A stretch of DNA of 64,000 nt from an uncultured Christensenellaceae bacterium (GTDB taxonomy: Bacteria > Bacillota > Clostridia > Christensenellales > CAG-314), in NCBI GenBank assembly GCA_910587795.1, contig CAJUNH010000007.1, positions 15,194 through 79,193 on the forward strand, in the 5' to 3' direction. Position 1 is the stretch's first letter, and each line of letters opens with the position of its first letter. Made by a program: the position numbers and the translations under genes. Below are positions 7,902 to 17,949 of this stretch, in pieces. The notes below the pieces were generated by a model, which saw only the letters and a list, made by a program, of their open reading frames with translations, was not told the origin of the DNA and searched no databases.

Positions 7902-9059
7902 ATGTCTTGTAAAAAGCAAAAAAAGTGGGTGCGCAGACGTCACAGAGCGGTGTTTGCCGTGTTTCGTGGGATATTCGGTATGCACACAAAAATAAGATAT
8001 AATTTTAAGGCGGTAAAAACAAAGCTGAAACCGCCGTTTTTGCTTATGAGTAATCACGTCACGACGTTCGATCCTATATTTGCGTCGCTGTCGTTTAAGT
8101 GTCCTATATACTGGTGCGCTTCGGACGATATATTCAACATACCCGTTGCGTCGGGATTGTTAAGACATTTGGTTGCGCCGATACCTATCAGTAAATCGTC
8201 GTTGGATATGCAGGCGATAAGGGACTGTATACGCGTTTTAAAGGAAGGCGGCGCAGTGGGTATATTCCCCGAAGGAAACCGCACTTTGACGGGAAAGCAA
8301 TGGCATATGACCGAAGCGGTTGCAAAATTTGTAAAGCTGTCGCGTGTTCCGCTGGTACTGTACAATATCGAGGGCGGTTACGGCAGCGATCCGCGTTGGG
8401 GCGTTGCCAAGCGCAAGGGAAAAATGCGAGGGTACGTTAAGCGCGTAGTGCAGCCCGACGAGTACGCTAATATGTCTAATGAAGAATTGTTTAAATTGAT
8501 TTGCGATACGCTTACTGTGTACGACGTGGATTCCGGCGTTAAGTTTGCATCTAAAAAGCGCGCGGAAAATATCGAAAGGGTTTTGTATATGTGCCCGCAT
8601 TGCGGAAAAATTTCCGCGATTAAATCGCATAAGGCGGAGTTTAAGTGCGGCGCGTGCGGTAAACAATGGCAGTTTGGACAAGACCTGCATATTTACGGAG
8701 ACGATAGGTTTGGCGAAATTGCAGACTGGTACAACTGGGAAAAGGAACAGCTGCACAGTCTTATTGAAAAAACCGACGGAGCGATATTGCAAGACGACGG
8801 TATCGAATTTTTTGAAAGCATACGTTTTAAGCATAAACGTAAGCTGGACGGAAACAGAGTAACGGCAGACGCCGACGGCATAACTGTCAGCACGGAAAAA
8901 AACAGTAAAACGTTTTGTTGGCGCGATATAGAAGGTCTTGCCATTGTGCAGCGCGACAGGGTTGATTTTTACTATGACGGCAAAACGTATCAAATACGGG
9001 GCGATAAGCGGTTTTGCCCGTTAAAATATTTGGATTTGTATGAAAGAGTTAAATTATGA
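7902..9059 (+). CDS. PlsC-like 1-acyl-glycerol-3-phosphate acyltransferase with zinc ribbon
   Basis: A 385-residue protein with an N-terminal acyltransferase domain: the catalytic HX4D motif NHVTTFD at 51-57 and the acceptor-binding FPEGNRT at 122-128. Family members acylate lysophosphatidic acid to phosphatidic acid at the membrane. The domain is followed by an unusual C-terminal half: CPHCG at about 231 and CGACG about 20 residues later form a zinc-ribbon-like pair, then a beta-rich region of unknown role. Typical PlsC proteins are 200-250 residues, so substrate may differ. AGAGGTG precedes the ATG. The last codons overlap the next gene (ATGA), implying translational coupling. Confidence 0.85.
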   Translation: MSCKKQKKWVRRRHRAVFAVFRGIFGMHTKIRYNFKAVKTKLKPPFLLMSNHVTTFDPIFASLSFKCPIYWCASDDIFNIPVASGLLRHLVAPIPISKSSLDMQAIRDCIRVLKEGGAVGIFPEGNRTLTGKQWHMTEAVAKFVKLSRVPLVLYNIEGGYGSDPRWGVAKRKGKMRGYVKRVVQPDEYANMSNEELFKLICDTLTVYDVDSGVKFASKKRAENIERVLYMCPHCGKISAIKSHKAEFKCGACGKQWQFGQDLHIYGDDRFGEIADWYNWEKEQLHSLIEKTDGAILQDDGIEFFESIRFKHKRKLDGNRVTADADGITVSTEKNSKTFCWRDIEGLAIVQRDRVDFYYDGKTYQIRGDKRFCPLKYLDLYERVKL

Positions 9060-10462
9060 ATACATGGGACTATTCCGTTTGGTCGGCGTTAGTGCAAATC
9101 AGCGTTTTGCTTGTTGCGGCGCTTGTCGGCAATTCCATACGCCGTTTGGTGCCGTTTGTGCGCAAATCGCTGCTGCCCAGCTCGGTTGTGGGCGGATTGT
9201 TGATTTTGATTTTTAAGTTTATACCTGCGGTTAATAATTTTATCGACGCAGATTTGATGGAAGGAGTTGCGTATCACTGTTTGGCTTTGGGCTTTATTGC
9301 AATTGCGCTTAAAAGCAACGTAAACAAAAGCGACGGTACCGGTATTGTGGTAAAAACCGGTGCAGTGGTAGTAGGAACTTATTTAATACAAGGTATCGTA
9401 GGCATTGCGATTACTATTTTGCTGTCTCTTGTTATCGGCGGACTGATTCCTGCGGCAGGTCTGCTTCTTCCGCTCGGCTTCGGTCAAGGACCGGGACAAG
9501 CTCTTAACTTCGGCAGCACGTATGCTCTTAACGGCTTGTACGAGGGCGCAAGTTTCGGTTTGACGATTGCAACGGTAGGTTTTTTGGTCGCGTGCATTGT
9601 GGGCGTTATTTATTTAAATGTCTTAAAGCGTAAAAAACGTCTTACCGATATTGACGAGGGCGAATTCAGCGAAGTTATAGAACAGGCGGACGCTCCTAAC
9701 GACATTCCGTTATCCGATTCGATTGATAAATTTACTGTACAGGTAGCTATCGTGCTGGGCACGTATCTTTTGACGTTTTTGCTTATGTTCGGCGTTACGG
9801 CGATTATCGACACCGGCATAATGGGCAACTTCGGCGAAAACACTTTAAAACCGCTGATTTGGGGCTTTAACTTTTTGTTCGGTACGCTGTTTGCGCTGCT
9901 TGTAAAAAAGATGGTGCAGTTACTGCGCAAGCATAACATAATGAAGCGCGATTATATCAATAACTATATGATGAACCGTATATCGGGTTTTGTGTTCGAT
10001 ATGATGATTCTTGCGGGTATATCTGCAATTAATTTCGACGTTATTCAAAAGCTGTGGCTTCCGTTGCTGCTGCTGTGTGTATTCGGCACGGTTGTAACGT
10101 TTGTATATTTGGATTTCGTATGCAAACGTCTGTATCCTACATACCGTTATCAGGCAATGGTTTCGCTGTTCGGTATGCTTACGGGTACGGCAAGCACCGG
10201 TATGATTTTATTGCGCGAAATCGATCCTAAATTTCAAACGCCCGCCGCAAATAACTTGATTATGCAAAGCGTCCCCGCAATGGCGTTCGGTTTCCCCATG
10301 CTGTTGCTGGCAGGTTACGCCGCGGGAGGAATGATTGCCAGTATCGTAACTCTTGCCGCGTGTGTAGGACTGTTTGCCTTAATGAACGTAATAGTATTTG
10401 TTAAATTTAAACGCAAAAAAACCGAGGGAGGGAGTAGCGATTTACCCGCCGACGGTCAATAG
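9056..10462 (+). CDS. sodium/glutamate symporter family carrier (GltS-like)
   Basis: A 468-residue polytopic membrane protein with two sets of hydrophobic helices separated by a charged cytosolic loop at about 183-223. The segment GFGQGPGQALNFGS (about 141-154) corresponds to the glycine-rich re-entrant loop of the glutamate:Na+ symporter family, and a second loop TGTASTGMILLRE lies in the second half, as expected for the inverted-repeat fold. Substrate is probably glutamate or a related carboxylate, but sequence alone does not prove it. Start overlaps the stop of the acyltransferase gene by 4 nt with a weak ribosome site, so it is cotranscribed and coupled. Confidence 0.85.
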   Translation: MNTWDYSVWSALVQISVLLVAALVGNSIRRLVPFVRKSLLPSSVVGGLLILIFKFIPAVNNFIDADLMEGVAYHCLALGFIAIALKSNVNKSDGTGIVVKTGAVVVGTYLIQGIVGIAITILLSLVIGGLIPAAGLLLPLGFGQGPGQALNFGSTYALNGLYEGASFGLTIATVGFLVACIVGVIYLNVLKRKKRLTDIDEGEFSEVIEQADAPNDIPLSDSIDKFTVQVAIVLGTYLLTFLLMFGVTAIIDTGIMGNFGENTLKPLIWGFNFLFGTLFALLVKKMVQLLRKHNIMKRDYINNYMMNRISGFVFDMMILAGISAINFDVIQKLWLPLLLLCVFGTVVTFVYLDFVCKRLYPTYRYQAMVSLFGMLTGTASTGMILLREIDPKFQTPAANNLIMQSVPAMAFGFPMLLLAGYAAGGMIASIVTLAACVGLFALMNVIVFVKFKRKKTEGGSSDLPADGQ

Positions 10463-10488
10463 TTATTTACTATATATTTTAAATTAAA

Positions 10489-10525
10489 AGCTGCTAAATA
10501 AATTGTTTTGGCAGCTATTATTTTA
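10489..10525 (+). terminator. Rho-independent terminator after gltS-like gene
   Basis: Stem AGCTGC/GCAGCT with an AT-rich loop and an ATTATTTTAC tail. The core CTGCTAAAT...TTTTGGCAG is shared with the terminator at 6602-6634. Confidence 0.65.
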
Positions 10526-10632
10526 CAGGGATTTTATGCATAATGTATTTGCATTATCAGAATATATTTGACAACGTTTTTTTTTAATCGTAAATTTAAA
10601 TAAAAACGCATTTAAATATTTTTTTAGTATTG

Positions 10633-10661
10633 TTGACAAGCAAAGTTACAAGTGCTAAAAT
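10633..10661 (+). promoter_or_regulatory. sigma-A promoter of the metK operon
   Basis: TTGACA at 10633-10638, 17-bp spacer, TAAAAT at 10656-10661; start of transcription is predicted just ahead of the riboswitch. Confidence 0.85.
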
Positions 10662-10669
10662 AATAGCAA

Positions 10670-10764
10670 CCTATCGAGAGTAACGGAGAGACGGACTCTG
10701 TGAAGTTACAGCAACCTAAAAGCGTTAGGTGCTAAATTCCGCAAGGGAAACCTTGAAAGATGGG
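10670..10764 (+). promoter_or_regulatory. SAM-I riboswitch (S box)
   Basis: The aptamer shows the S-box landmarks in order: P1 arms CCTATC and GATGGG, the CGAGAGtaaCGGAG kink-turn element, TGAAGTTACAGCAACC, a pseudoknot loop region and the closing CCTTGAAAGATGGG. A strong terminator hairpin lies directly downstream. In this family SAM binding favours the terminator, so metK is switched off when SAM is abundant. Confidence 0.93.
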
Positions 10765-10787
10765 ACGGCGAAAGCGATAATTGCGGT

Positions 10788-10822
10788 CTTGTCTATGCTC
10801 GTATAGACAAGGCTGTTTTTTT
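10788..10822 (+). terminator. riboswitch-controlled terminator
   Basis: Perfect stem CTTGTCTAT/ATAGACAAG followed by GCTGTTTTTTTGCG, between the SAM-I aptamer and metK; this is the expression platform. Confidence 0.88.
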
Positions 10823-10907
10823 GCGTTCGCGCCTTCGGTAGGTTTGAGGATATGCGTTTTTTTGCAATACTGCCTCAAACAAAATATTGAATGGAGGAAC
10901 AAAACAA

Positions 10908-12095
10908 ATGAAAAACAGCAAACACAGATTTTTTACGTCCGAAAGCGTAACCGAGGGACATCCCGACAAAATGTGCGACCAAATCAGCGACGCTATTTTA
11001 GACGCTATTTTAGCTAAGGATCCCTGTGCCCGCGTCGCGTGCGAAACGGTGGTTTGCACCGGTACGGTATTTGTAATGGGGCAGATTACCACAACCGCGG
11101 TTGTGGATTACGCGTCTATCGTGAGGGATACCGTTCGCAATATGGGTTATACCCGCGCGAAATACGGCTTTGACGCAGACAGCTGCGGAGTGATAATTTC
11201 GTTGGATAAGCAGTCGCCAGATATCGCCATCGGCGTAGACCGTTCTAACGAATACAACACACGCGGAGAAATATTAGATATGTACGGCGCAGGCGACCAA
11301 GGAATGATGTTCGGCTACGCTTGTAACGAAACGCCGGAATATATGCCTATGGCTATTATGCTTGCGCACAAAATCAGCCAACGTCTGGCAGACGTACGCA
11401 AGTACGGATTAGTGGATTATCTGCGTCCCGACGGCAAGTGTCAGGTAACGGTGGAGTACGACGAAAAGGGTACGCCTTGCCGCGTAGATACTATTGTGTT
11501 GTCTACTCAGCACAGCGCCGACGTCGAAACGTCAGTCATAGCGCAAGATATGATAAACTTAGTCATTCGCAAAGTAGTTCCGCTTAATCTGTTGGACGAG
11601 GAAACAAAATACTATATAAATCCTACCGGACGGTTTGAAATCGGCGGTCCTGCCGCCGACAGCGGACTGACAGGGCGTAAAATAATAGTTGATACGTACG
11701 GCGGATACTGCGCTCACGGCGGCGGAGCGTTTAGCGGAAAGGATCCTACAAAAGTTGACCGTTCGGCAACGTATATGGCAAGGTATATCTGCAAAAATAT
11801 CGTAGCTGCCGGCTTGGCGGACAAAATTCAGCTGCAAATATCTTACGCTATCGGCAGAAGTAAACCCGTGTCTATAGACGTTAACACATACGGGACGGGT
11901 AAAGTTGCCGACAGCGCATTGTCCGCAATTATCGGCGACGAATTCGATTTGCGTCCCCGCGCTATAATAGATAAATTTAATTTACAGCGCCCGATTTATC
12001 TGGCTACCGCAAGCTACGGGCATTTCGGCCGCGCAGAATTTCCGTGGGAGCAGTTGGATAAAGCAGACGACCTTAAAAAATATATTAATAATTAA
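10908..12095 (+). CDS. metK: S-adenosylmethionine synthetase
   Basis: A 395-residue cytosolic enzyme making SAM from methionine and ATP. Signatures: GHPDK at 17-21 (ATP/metal site), GAGDQGMMFGYA at about 128-139 and the glycine-rich GGGAFSGKDPTKVDRS at about 269-284. Length matches the family. The ATG at 10908 is chosen for its GGAGG 10 nt upstream; an upstream TTG at 10887 would overlap that site. Expression is controlled by the SAM-I riboswitch ahead of it; recD2 follows after 15 nt. Confidence 0.97.
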   Translation: MKNSKHRFFTSESVTEGHPDKMCDQISDAILDAILAKDPCARVACETVVCTGTVFVMGQITTTAVVDYASIVRDTVRNMGYTRAKYGFDADSCGVIISLDKQSPDIAIGVDRSNEYNTRGEILDMYGAGDQGMMFGYACNETPEYMPMAIMLAHKISQRLADVRKYGLVDYLRPDGKCQVTVEYDEKGTPCRVDTIVLSTQHSADVETSVIAQDMINLVIRKVVPLNLLDEETKYYINPTGRFEIGGPAADSGLTGRKIIVDTYGGYCAHGGGAFSGKDPTKVDRSATYMARYICKNIVAAGLADKIQLQISYAIGRSKPVSIDVNTYGTGKVADSALSAIIGDEFDLRPRAIIDKFNLQRPIYLATASYGHFGRAEFPWEQLDKADDLKKYINN

Positions 12096-12110
12096 CGGGA
12101 ACGGTTACGA

Positions 12111-14381
12111 GTGGAACTATCTGTAAAGGGAACAGTTGCAAATATTGTATATCACAATGAGGAAAACGGATATACTGTGTTTAGTTTGGATTGTACCGAC
12201 GGCAGCGATATTATCTGCGTCGGCAATTTTCCTACGCTTTCGGTAGGGGCGGTTTTAACGCTGCACGGTAAAGTTGCGGTACACAACCGTTACGGCGAGC
12301 AACTTGCGGTAGACAGTTACACTATGAGCGACCCAACAAGCCGCGCGGGTATTGTAAAATATTTAAGCAGCGGCTTGATTAAGGGCGTAGGGGAAGTTAC
12401 TGCTAATAATATCTACGAAAAATTCGGCGAGGATACCTTCGGCGTAATCGAAAACAATCCTATGCTGCTTGTAAAGGTTAAAGGCATATCGCAAAAAAAG
12501 GCGATGGATATAGCCAATTCCGTAGCGGAACTTAAAAGTATGCAGCAGCAGATAATGTTTTTGCAAGGTTACGGTTTAACTACGAATTTGGCGGTTAAAA
12601 TATACAATATATACAAAGACGATACAAAAAACACGGTATTAGATAATCCGTATAAATTAATTGACGACATCGACGGCGTAGGGTTTTTAACTGCGGATAA
12701 AATTGCGCAAAGTATGGGCGTGGAGCCGCTTAGCGGATTCCGCGTACGCGCAGCTATAATTTATCAGCTGAGGGAAGCTGCCGATAAGCAAGGCAACACG
12801 TATTTGCCGTTGGACGTATTGATGGCTGCCTGCGGCAATATTTTGTCGGTAGATTTAGCCGAACACGGACAGCTTGTGGAAGACACAATAACAAAGCTTG
12901 TGTTGGAGCCGACAATTAAAACGTTTGAAATAGACAACGAGCGGTGCGTTTCTTTGATACGTTACTTCAAGCTGGAAAAGTCCGTTGCTTCGCGTTTGGT
13001 GGAACTTAACGCCGACGCCAAGCGCATTGCCATAGACGCCGAAACGCTTATTGCCGAGTTTGAACGCGTGCATAATATTCAGTTCCACAAAGGACAGTTG
13101 GGAGCGGTAAAATCCGCACTGATAACGGGCGTTACCGTAATTACGGGCGGTCCGGGCACGGGTAAAACTACAATTATCAAGTGTATTGCGGATATCCTTA
13201 GCTCTCACGGTTTGCGTATGGAGTTTTGCGCGCCGACGGGCAGGGCGGCAAAACGTATGTCTCAATCTATCGGCAGGGATGCAAAAACTATCCACCGTCT
13301 GTTGGGTTACGAGGTTAAAGGCAGCAAGGCGCAATTTAAGTTTAACCGTTTTAATCCTTTGCCCTGCGATGTTATCGTGGTGGACGAAATGTCTATGGTG
13401 GACGTATCGGTAATGTACAGCTTGCTTGCCGCGTTGGAAAGCGGCACCCGTTTGGTGCTTGTGGGCGACAAAGATCAGCTGCCCAGCGTTGGGGCGGGCA
13501 ACGTGCTTGCGGATATTATTCGCAGCGGCGTAGTGGAAATACGGTACCTTTCGCACATATACAGACAGTCTGCCGACAGTTTGATTGTGTCTAACGCGCA
13601 TTTAATCAACAGCGGCAAAATGCCCGAAATAAACAACCGCAGCACAGACTTTTTCGTAATGCCGTTTACCGAACTAAACCGGGTTGCGGAAACGGTCGTT
13701 CAGCTTGTAACAACCAGACTGCCTAAGTTTACCCAATTACCGTCGGGCGATATTCAGGTGCTGGGCGCGTTAAAAAACGGAGTTGCGGGAGTGGACAATT
13801 TAAATATCGTTTTGCAAAAGGCTCTTAATCCGCGCGTTTACGGCAAGCAGGAAATTGTTGTCGGTAAAAATATTATACGCGTAGGCGATAGGGTAATGCA
13901 GACTGTAAATAACTACGAATTGCCTTTTACGCGTTTTGCCGACGACGGCACGGCAGAGGAAAGTTCGGGCGTATTTAACGGAGATATCGGAATTGTACGT
14001 AAAATAGACAAAGCTTCGGGAACAATGGAAGTGTTGTTTGACGATAACCGTCTTGCAACGTACACAAGCGCGGATTTAAGCGATTTGCAGTTGGCTTACG
14101 CCATTACAATACACAAAAGTCAGGGCAGCGAATTCCCCGTTGTGGTGGTTCCGCTGGTAAACGGTCCGCCGACGATAATCAACAAAAATTTGCTGTATAC
14201 GGCAATAACCCGCGCTAAACGCGCAGTGGTGCTTGTCGGCAGTAAAAAAGTGCTGGCAATGATGGTCCACAACAACTACGTTGCGGCGCGCACAACGAAT
14301 CTGTGCAGATTTTTACAGGAAGAAAACGCAATAAGGCAACGCTATTTCGGCGTTGTAAAAACCGCAGACGACGATGAGTAA
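12111..14381 (+). CDS. recD2: RecD2-type ATP-dependent DNA helicase
   Basis: A 756-residue SF1B 5'-3' helicase. An OB-like/helix-hairpin-helix N-terminal half (about 1-300, with GVGEVTANNIYEKFG and GVGFLTADKIAQ) is followed by the motor: Walker A GGPGTGKTT at about 346, Walker B VDEMSMVD at about 424, GDKDQLPSVGAGNV, and the C-terminal TIHKSQGSEFP motif at about 664. RecD2 proteins work without RecBC in DNA repair and replication-fork processing. The start is GTG at 12111. It overlaps comF by 8 nt. Confidence 0.93.
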   Translation: MELSVKGTVANIVYHNEENGYTVFSLDCTDGSDIICVGNFPTLSVGAVLTLHGKVAVHNRYGEQLAVDSYTMSDPTSRAGIVKYLSSGLIKGVGEVTANNIYEKFGEDTFGVIENNPMLLVKVKGISQKKAMDIANSVAELKSMQQQIMFLQGYGLTTNLAVKIYNIYKDDTKNTVLDNPYKLIDDIDGVGFLTADKIAQSMGVEPLSGFRVRAAIIYQLREAADKQGNTYLPLDVLMAACGNILSVDLAEHGQLVEDTITKLVLEPTIKTFEIDNERCVSLIRYFKLEKSVASRLVELNADAKRIAIDAETLIAEFERVHNIQFHKGQLGAVKSALITGVTVITGGPGTGKTTIIKCIADILSSHGLRMEFCAPTGRAAKRMSQSIGRDAKTIHRLLGYEVKGSKAQFKFNRFNPLPCDVIVVDEMSMVDVSVMYSLLAALESGTRLVLVGDKDQLPSVGAGNVLADIIRSGVVEIRYLSHIYRQSADSLIVSNAHLINSGKMPEINNRSTDFFVMPFTELNRVAETVVQLVTTRLPKFTQLPSGDIQVLGALKNGVAGVDNLNIVLQKALNPRVYGKQEIVVGKNIIRVGDRVMQTVNNYELPFTRFADDGTAEESSGVFNGDIGIVRKIDKASGTMEVLFDDNRLATYTSADLSDLQLAYAITIHKSQGSEFPVVVVPLVNGPPTIINKNLLYTAITRAKRAVVLVGSKKVLAMMVHNNYVAARTTNLCRFLQEENAIRQRYFGVVKTADDDE

Positions 14382-15144
14382 ACGCGGCTTTTCGGTATTA
14401 AAAAACGCGTTGGGACGTATGGTCGTGCCGACTGAGTACACCTGTATTTCTTGCGGACGGGACGTCTTTGACGAATTGGGCTTTTGCACGGAATGTATTA
14501 AGGACGTTGTGTTTAACAACGGCAAAATTTGTATGCGCTGCGGCGTAGGCATAGACGGAGAGGAAGACTATTGCGGTAATTGCTCTTTTGATAAAATGTA
14601 TTTCGACAGATCTTATGCCGTATTCAGTTACGAAGGCGCAATACAGCGCGCCGTACTGGATATTAAGTTTAACAACAAAGGGGATTATACCCGCGTATTG
14701 GCAAGGTATCTTGCGTATTATGCGGTAAAACACAAACTGCAATTCGACGCAGTGTGTTTTCCGCCTATGAGCAGACAATCTCTGCGTAAACGCCGTTATA
14801 ATCAATCTCAGTTGCTTGCAGCGCACTTTTGTGATATAATGAACTGTAAGGTCCGTTATATCGACGCGCTGGTTAAAGTTAAAGAGACCAAACGTCAGGA
14901 AACGTTGTCTAAAACGGAGCGTAAAAGAAATTTGACGGGAGCGTTTAAAGTTTCTGCCGATGTAAAAGGCAAAAATGTGCTGATTGTAGACGACGTAAAA
15001 ACCACGGGCGCTACGCTTAACGAGTGTGCAAAAGTGTTAAAAAAGGCGGGCGCCGCAACCGTTATCGGTTTGACGGTTTCCGCTCGAAAGGAACAAACGG
15101 TTTTTGAAGAAGAGCAGGAAGCAAACGTAAAAATAAAGGAGTAG
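14374..15144 (+). CDS. comF: ComF-family phosphoribosyltransferase-like protein
   Basis: A 256-residue protein with an N-terminal double zinc-knuckle region (CISCG, CTEC, CMRCG, CGNC within the first ~75 residues) and a C-terminal PRTase fold with the PRPP-type loop VLIVDDVKTTGAT at about 202-214 and the RRYNQSQLLA motif. ComF is required for DNA uptake in naturally competent bacteria, but relatives are widespread in non-competent ones, where they may salvage or help replication. The gene overlaps recD2 by 8 nt and lies 3 nt before secA, so the run is one transcription unit. Confidence 0.9.
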   Translation: MSKRGFSVLKNALGRMVVPTEYTCISCGRDVFDELGFCTECIKDVVFNNGKICMRCGVGIDGEEDYCGNCSFDKMYFDRSYAVFSYEGAIQRAVLDIKFNNKGDYTRVLARYLAYYAVKHKLQFDAVCFPPMSRQSLRKRRYNQSQLLAAHFCDIMNCKVRYIDALVKVKETKRQETLSKTERKRNLTGAFKVSADVKGKNVLIVDDVKTTGATLNECAKVLKKAGAATVIGLTVSARKEQTVFEEEQEANVKIKE

Positions 15145-15147
15145 TTT

Positions 15148-17940
15148 ATGAAAGATCCATACGGCAGTTCTAACGCCCGCGCAGTTAAAAAGTTGGATAA
15201 AATTGCAAAATTAGTCGAGCGTAAGGAAGCTGATTATATAAATATGACGGACGAACAGCTGTCCGCGCAAACGCAAATTTTAAAGGACAGGTATGCTGCG
15301 GGCGAAACTCTCGACCAGCTGCTGCCCGACGCCTACGCCGTCTGCCGCGAAGCAAGCAAACGCGTCTTGAATATGCGGCATTTTCATGTACAGATACTGG
15401 GCGGCATTGCGCTTCATCAGGGGCGTATTGCGCAGCTTGCAACGGGCGAAGGTAAAACTTTGATGGAAACTTTACCTGCGTATCTTAACGCAATAGCGGG
15501 TAAGGGCGTGCATATTATCACCGTAAACGAATACCTTGCCACCCGCGACGCGGACTGGATGGGTAAAGTTTTCCGTTTTTTGGGCTTGACGGTAGGGGTT
15601 ACTCTCAACCAAATGACTGCCCGAGAAAAACAGCGGGCATATCTGTGCGATATTACTTACGGCACAAACAGCGAGTTTGGATTTGACTACCTGCGTGATA
15701 ATATGTCTACAAGCCGCGCCGAATGCGTACAGCGCGGACTGAATTTTATAATAATAGACGAAGTGGACAGCATTTTGATAGACGAAGCGCGTACTCCGCT
15801 GATAATCTCCGGACCCAGCGGTAAATCCAGCGAAATGTACGTAGTTGCAAACAGGTTTGCCTGCACTTTGCAAAATTCCACAAACGTAGACAAAGAGGGT
15901 AAAACGGAAGATAAGGAAACAGAGCCTAACGGCGACTACGTTGTGGATTACAAGCAAAAGACGGTAAGACTTACCGATAAAGGTATCGGCAAGGCGGAAC
16001 GATTTTTTAAGGTGGACAATCTGTCCTCTCCGGAAAATACCGAAATCAACCATTATATTAACAATGCTCTGCGCGCACATGCCATTATGCACCGCGACGA
16101 CGATTACATTGTGGAAAAAGGCGAAGTGTATATTGTCGACTCATTTACGGGGCGCAAAATGGAAGGGCGAAGGTTCAGCAACGGTTTACACCAGGCAATA
16201 GAGGCAAAAGAACGCGTGCGCATAAAGCAGGAAGATAAGACGCTTGCTACCATAACTTATCAAAATTATTTCCGTTTGTACCACAAACTGAGCGGTATGA
16301 CGGGTACGGCAAAAACCGAGGAAAAGGAATTTAATACAGTCTACAATATAGACGTTGTGGCTATTCCCACAAATCTTCCTATGATCCGCGACGATAACCC
16401 CGATATGTTTTTTGCTACGCGGCAGTCTAAACTTAACGCGATAGTTAAGGAAATAAAGGAGCGTCACGAATACGGTCAGCCGATTTTGGTAGGCACTGTC
16501 ACGGTAGAAAAGAGCGAGGAGCTGTCGGCAATGCTTACAAAGGAAAATATTCCGCATAACGTGCTTAACGCTAAGTTTCACCGCCGCGAGGCGGAAATAG
16601 TTGCGCAGGCGGGCAGATACGGCGCTGTTACTATCGCCACGAATATGGCGGGTCGCGGAACGGATATTTTGCTTGGCGGAAACCCGGAATTTATGGCAAA
16701 GCAGGACATGAAACGTCAGGGCTACGACGACGAACAAATAGAAGCCTCTACAAGCTTTGTTAAGGGGGACGATGAAACCGAACGCCTTAAACAGGTGTAT
16801 GGCGAACTTGTTGCAAAGCATAAAGAGGACACCGATAAGGAAAAGAAAAAGGTAATAGAAGTAGGCGGACTGTGCGTAATCGGTACGGAACGTCACGATT
16901 CCCGCCGTATAGACAATCAGCTGCGCGGACGTGCCGGACGTCAGGGCGACCCCGGATGCAGTATATTTTTTGTGTCTGCCGAGGATGATATGGTTCGTAT
17001 TTTCGGCGGAGATATGATTCAGCGCGTAATGATGTTTATCAACGTCGACGACGGCAAACCCATAGAATTGCGCGTGGTTTCAAAATATATTGAATCCGCA
17101 CAAAGACGTATAGAGGGCTTGCATTTTTCCGGACGTAAAAACGTATTGCAGTACGACGACGTAAACAACCAACAGCGTAAAGCTATTTATAAAGAACGCG
17201 ACCGCATTTTGGATAACGCCACGGTACACGACGATATTTTAGCTATGACGGACGAATATGCCCGTCTTGCGCTTGCCGAAGCGTGTGACAGTAACGAAAA
17301 CGTTAACGAATGGAATTTTGAAAAAGTCAACAACAAACTGGCTGTTTATTTCGATTTGGAACAGCCTATTTTGCCCGAAGACGAAATTACTTCCGCCCGT
17401 CAGGCGTGCGACTTACTTGCGGAAAAATGCCGCGATTATTTAAATGCTCGTTTGGACGAACAGCCGGACGGCGACGAAGTATCGTTTGCCGAGGCGGAGC
17501 GTTTTGTTTTGCTGCGTACTATCGATAATATGTGGATGGACCACTTGGACGCTTTGGACGATTTGCGTCAGGGGGTGGGGTTGCAGGCTATCGGTCAGCA
17601 CGACCCGTTAATGGTATACAAAAAGGAAGCGTTCGATTTGTTTGGTAAACTTAACGAAGGCATTAAGGTCCAAACAATCCGTATGCTTACGTTTGGACGT
17701 ATACGCAAGGTACTTGCAAGCGCGGGCGGAAGCGACGGACCTATAAATCCCGAACGCACTTTAAACGGACCTTGTCCGTGCGGAAGCGGAAAAAAATATA
17801 AAAACTGCTGTTATGCTAAGGAACAGGCGCAAAATCAAACGGAAGAGGTGACTCCCGCTGCGGAGGACAAGCCTTTAACAAAGCAAGAAGAATATGCGTT
17901 GAAACGTGCTCAGCGTAAAGCAGAAAAAGGTAAAAAATAA
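15148..17940 (+). CDS. secA: preprotein translocase ATPase SecA
   Basis: A 930-residue motor that pushes unfolded precursors through SecYEG. Walker A is in LATGEGKTLMETLP (about 97-110), DEVD-type motif in IIDEVDSILIDEARTPL (about 202-218), then NMAGRGTDILLGGNP and GLCVIGTERHDSRRIDNQLRGRAGRQ-type helicase motifs. The C-terminal zinc-binding SEC-C motif CPCGSGKKYKNCC (about 876-888) is intact and a Lys-rich tail follows. Residues ~240-270 and ~545-570 carry short charged insertions. AAGGAG precedes the ATG; prfB follows after 9 nt, an arrangement common in Bacillota. Confidence 0.97.
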   Translation: MKDPYGSSNARAVKKLDKIAKLVERKEADYINMTDEQLSAQTQILKDRYAAGETLDQLLPDAYAVCREASKRVLNMRHFHVQILGGIALHQGRIAQLATGEGKTLMETLPAYLNAIAGKGVHIITVNEYLATRDADWMGKVFRFLGLTVGVTLNQMTAREKQRAYLCDITYGTNSEFGFDYLRDNMSTSRAECVQRGLNFIIIDEVDSILIDEARTPLIISGPSGKSSEMYVVANRFACTLQNSTNVDKEGKTEDKETEPNGDYVVDYKQKTVRLTDKGIGKAERFFKVDNLSSPENTEINHYINNALRAHAIMHRDDDYIVEKGEVYIVDSFTGRKMEGRRFSNGLHQAIEAKERVRIKQEDKTLATITYQNYFRLYHKLSGMTGTAKTEEKEFNTVYNIDVVAIPTNLPMIRDDNPDMFFATRQSKLNAIVKEIKERHEYGQPILVGTVTVEKSEELSAMLTKENIPHNVLNAKFHRREAEIVAQAGRYGAVTIATNMAGRGTDILLGGNPEFMAKQDMKRQGYDDEQIEASTSFVKGDDETERLKQVYGELVAKHKEDTDKEKKKVIEVGGLCVIGTERHDSRRIDNQLRGRAGRQGDPGCSIFFVSAEDDMVRIFGGDMIQRVMMFINVDDGKPIELRVVSKYIESAQRRIEGLHFSGRKNVLQYDDVNNQQRKAIYKERDRILDNATVHDDILAMTDEYARLALAEACDSNENVNEWNFEKVNNKLAVYFDLEQPILPEDEITSARQACDLLAEKCRDYLNARLDEQPDGDEVSFAEAERFVLLRTIDNMWMDHLDALDDLRQGVGLQAIGQHDPLMVYKKEAFDLFGKLNEGIKVQTIRMLTFGRIRKVLASAGGSDGPINPERTLNGPCPCGSGKKYKNCCYAKEQAQNQTEEVTPAAEDKPLTKQEEYALKRAQRKAEKGKK

Positions 17941-17949
17941 TAAACTGTT

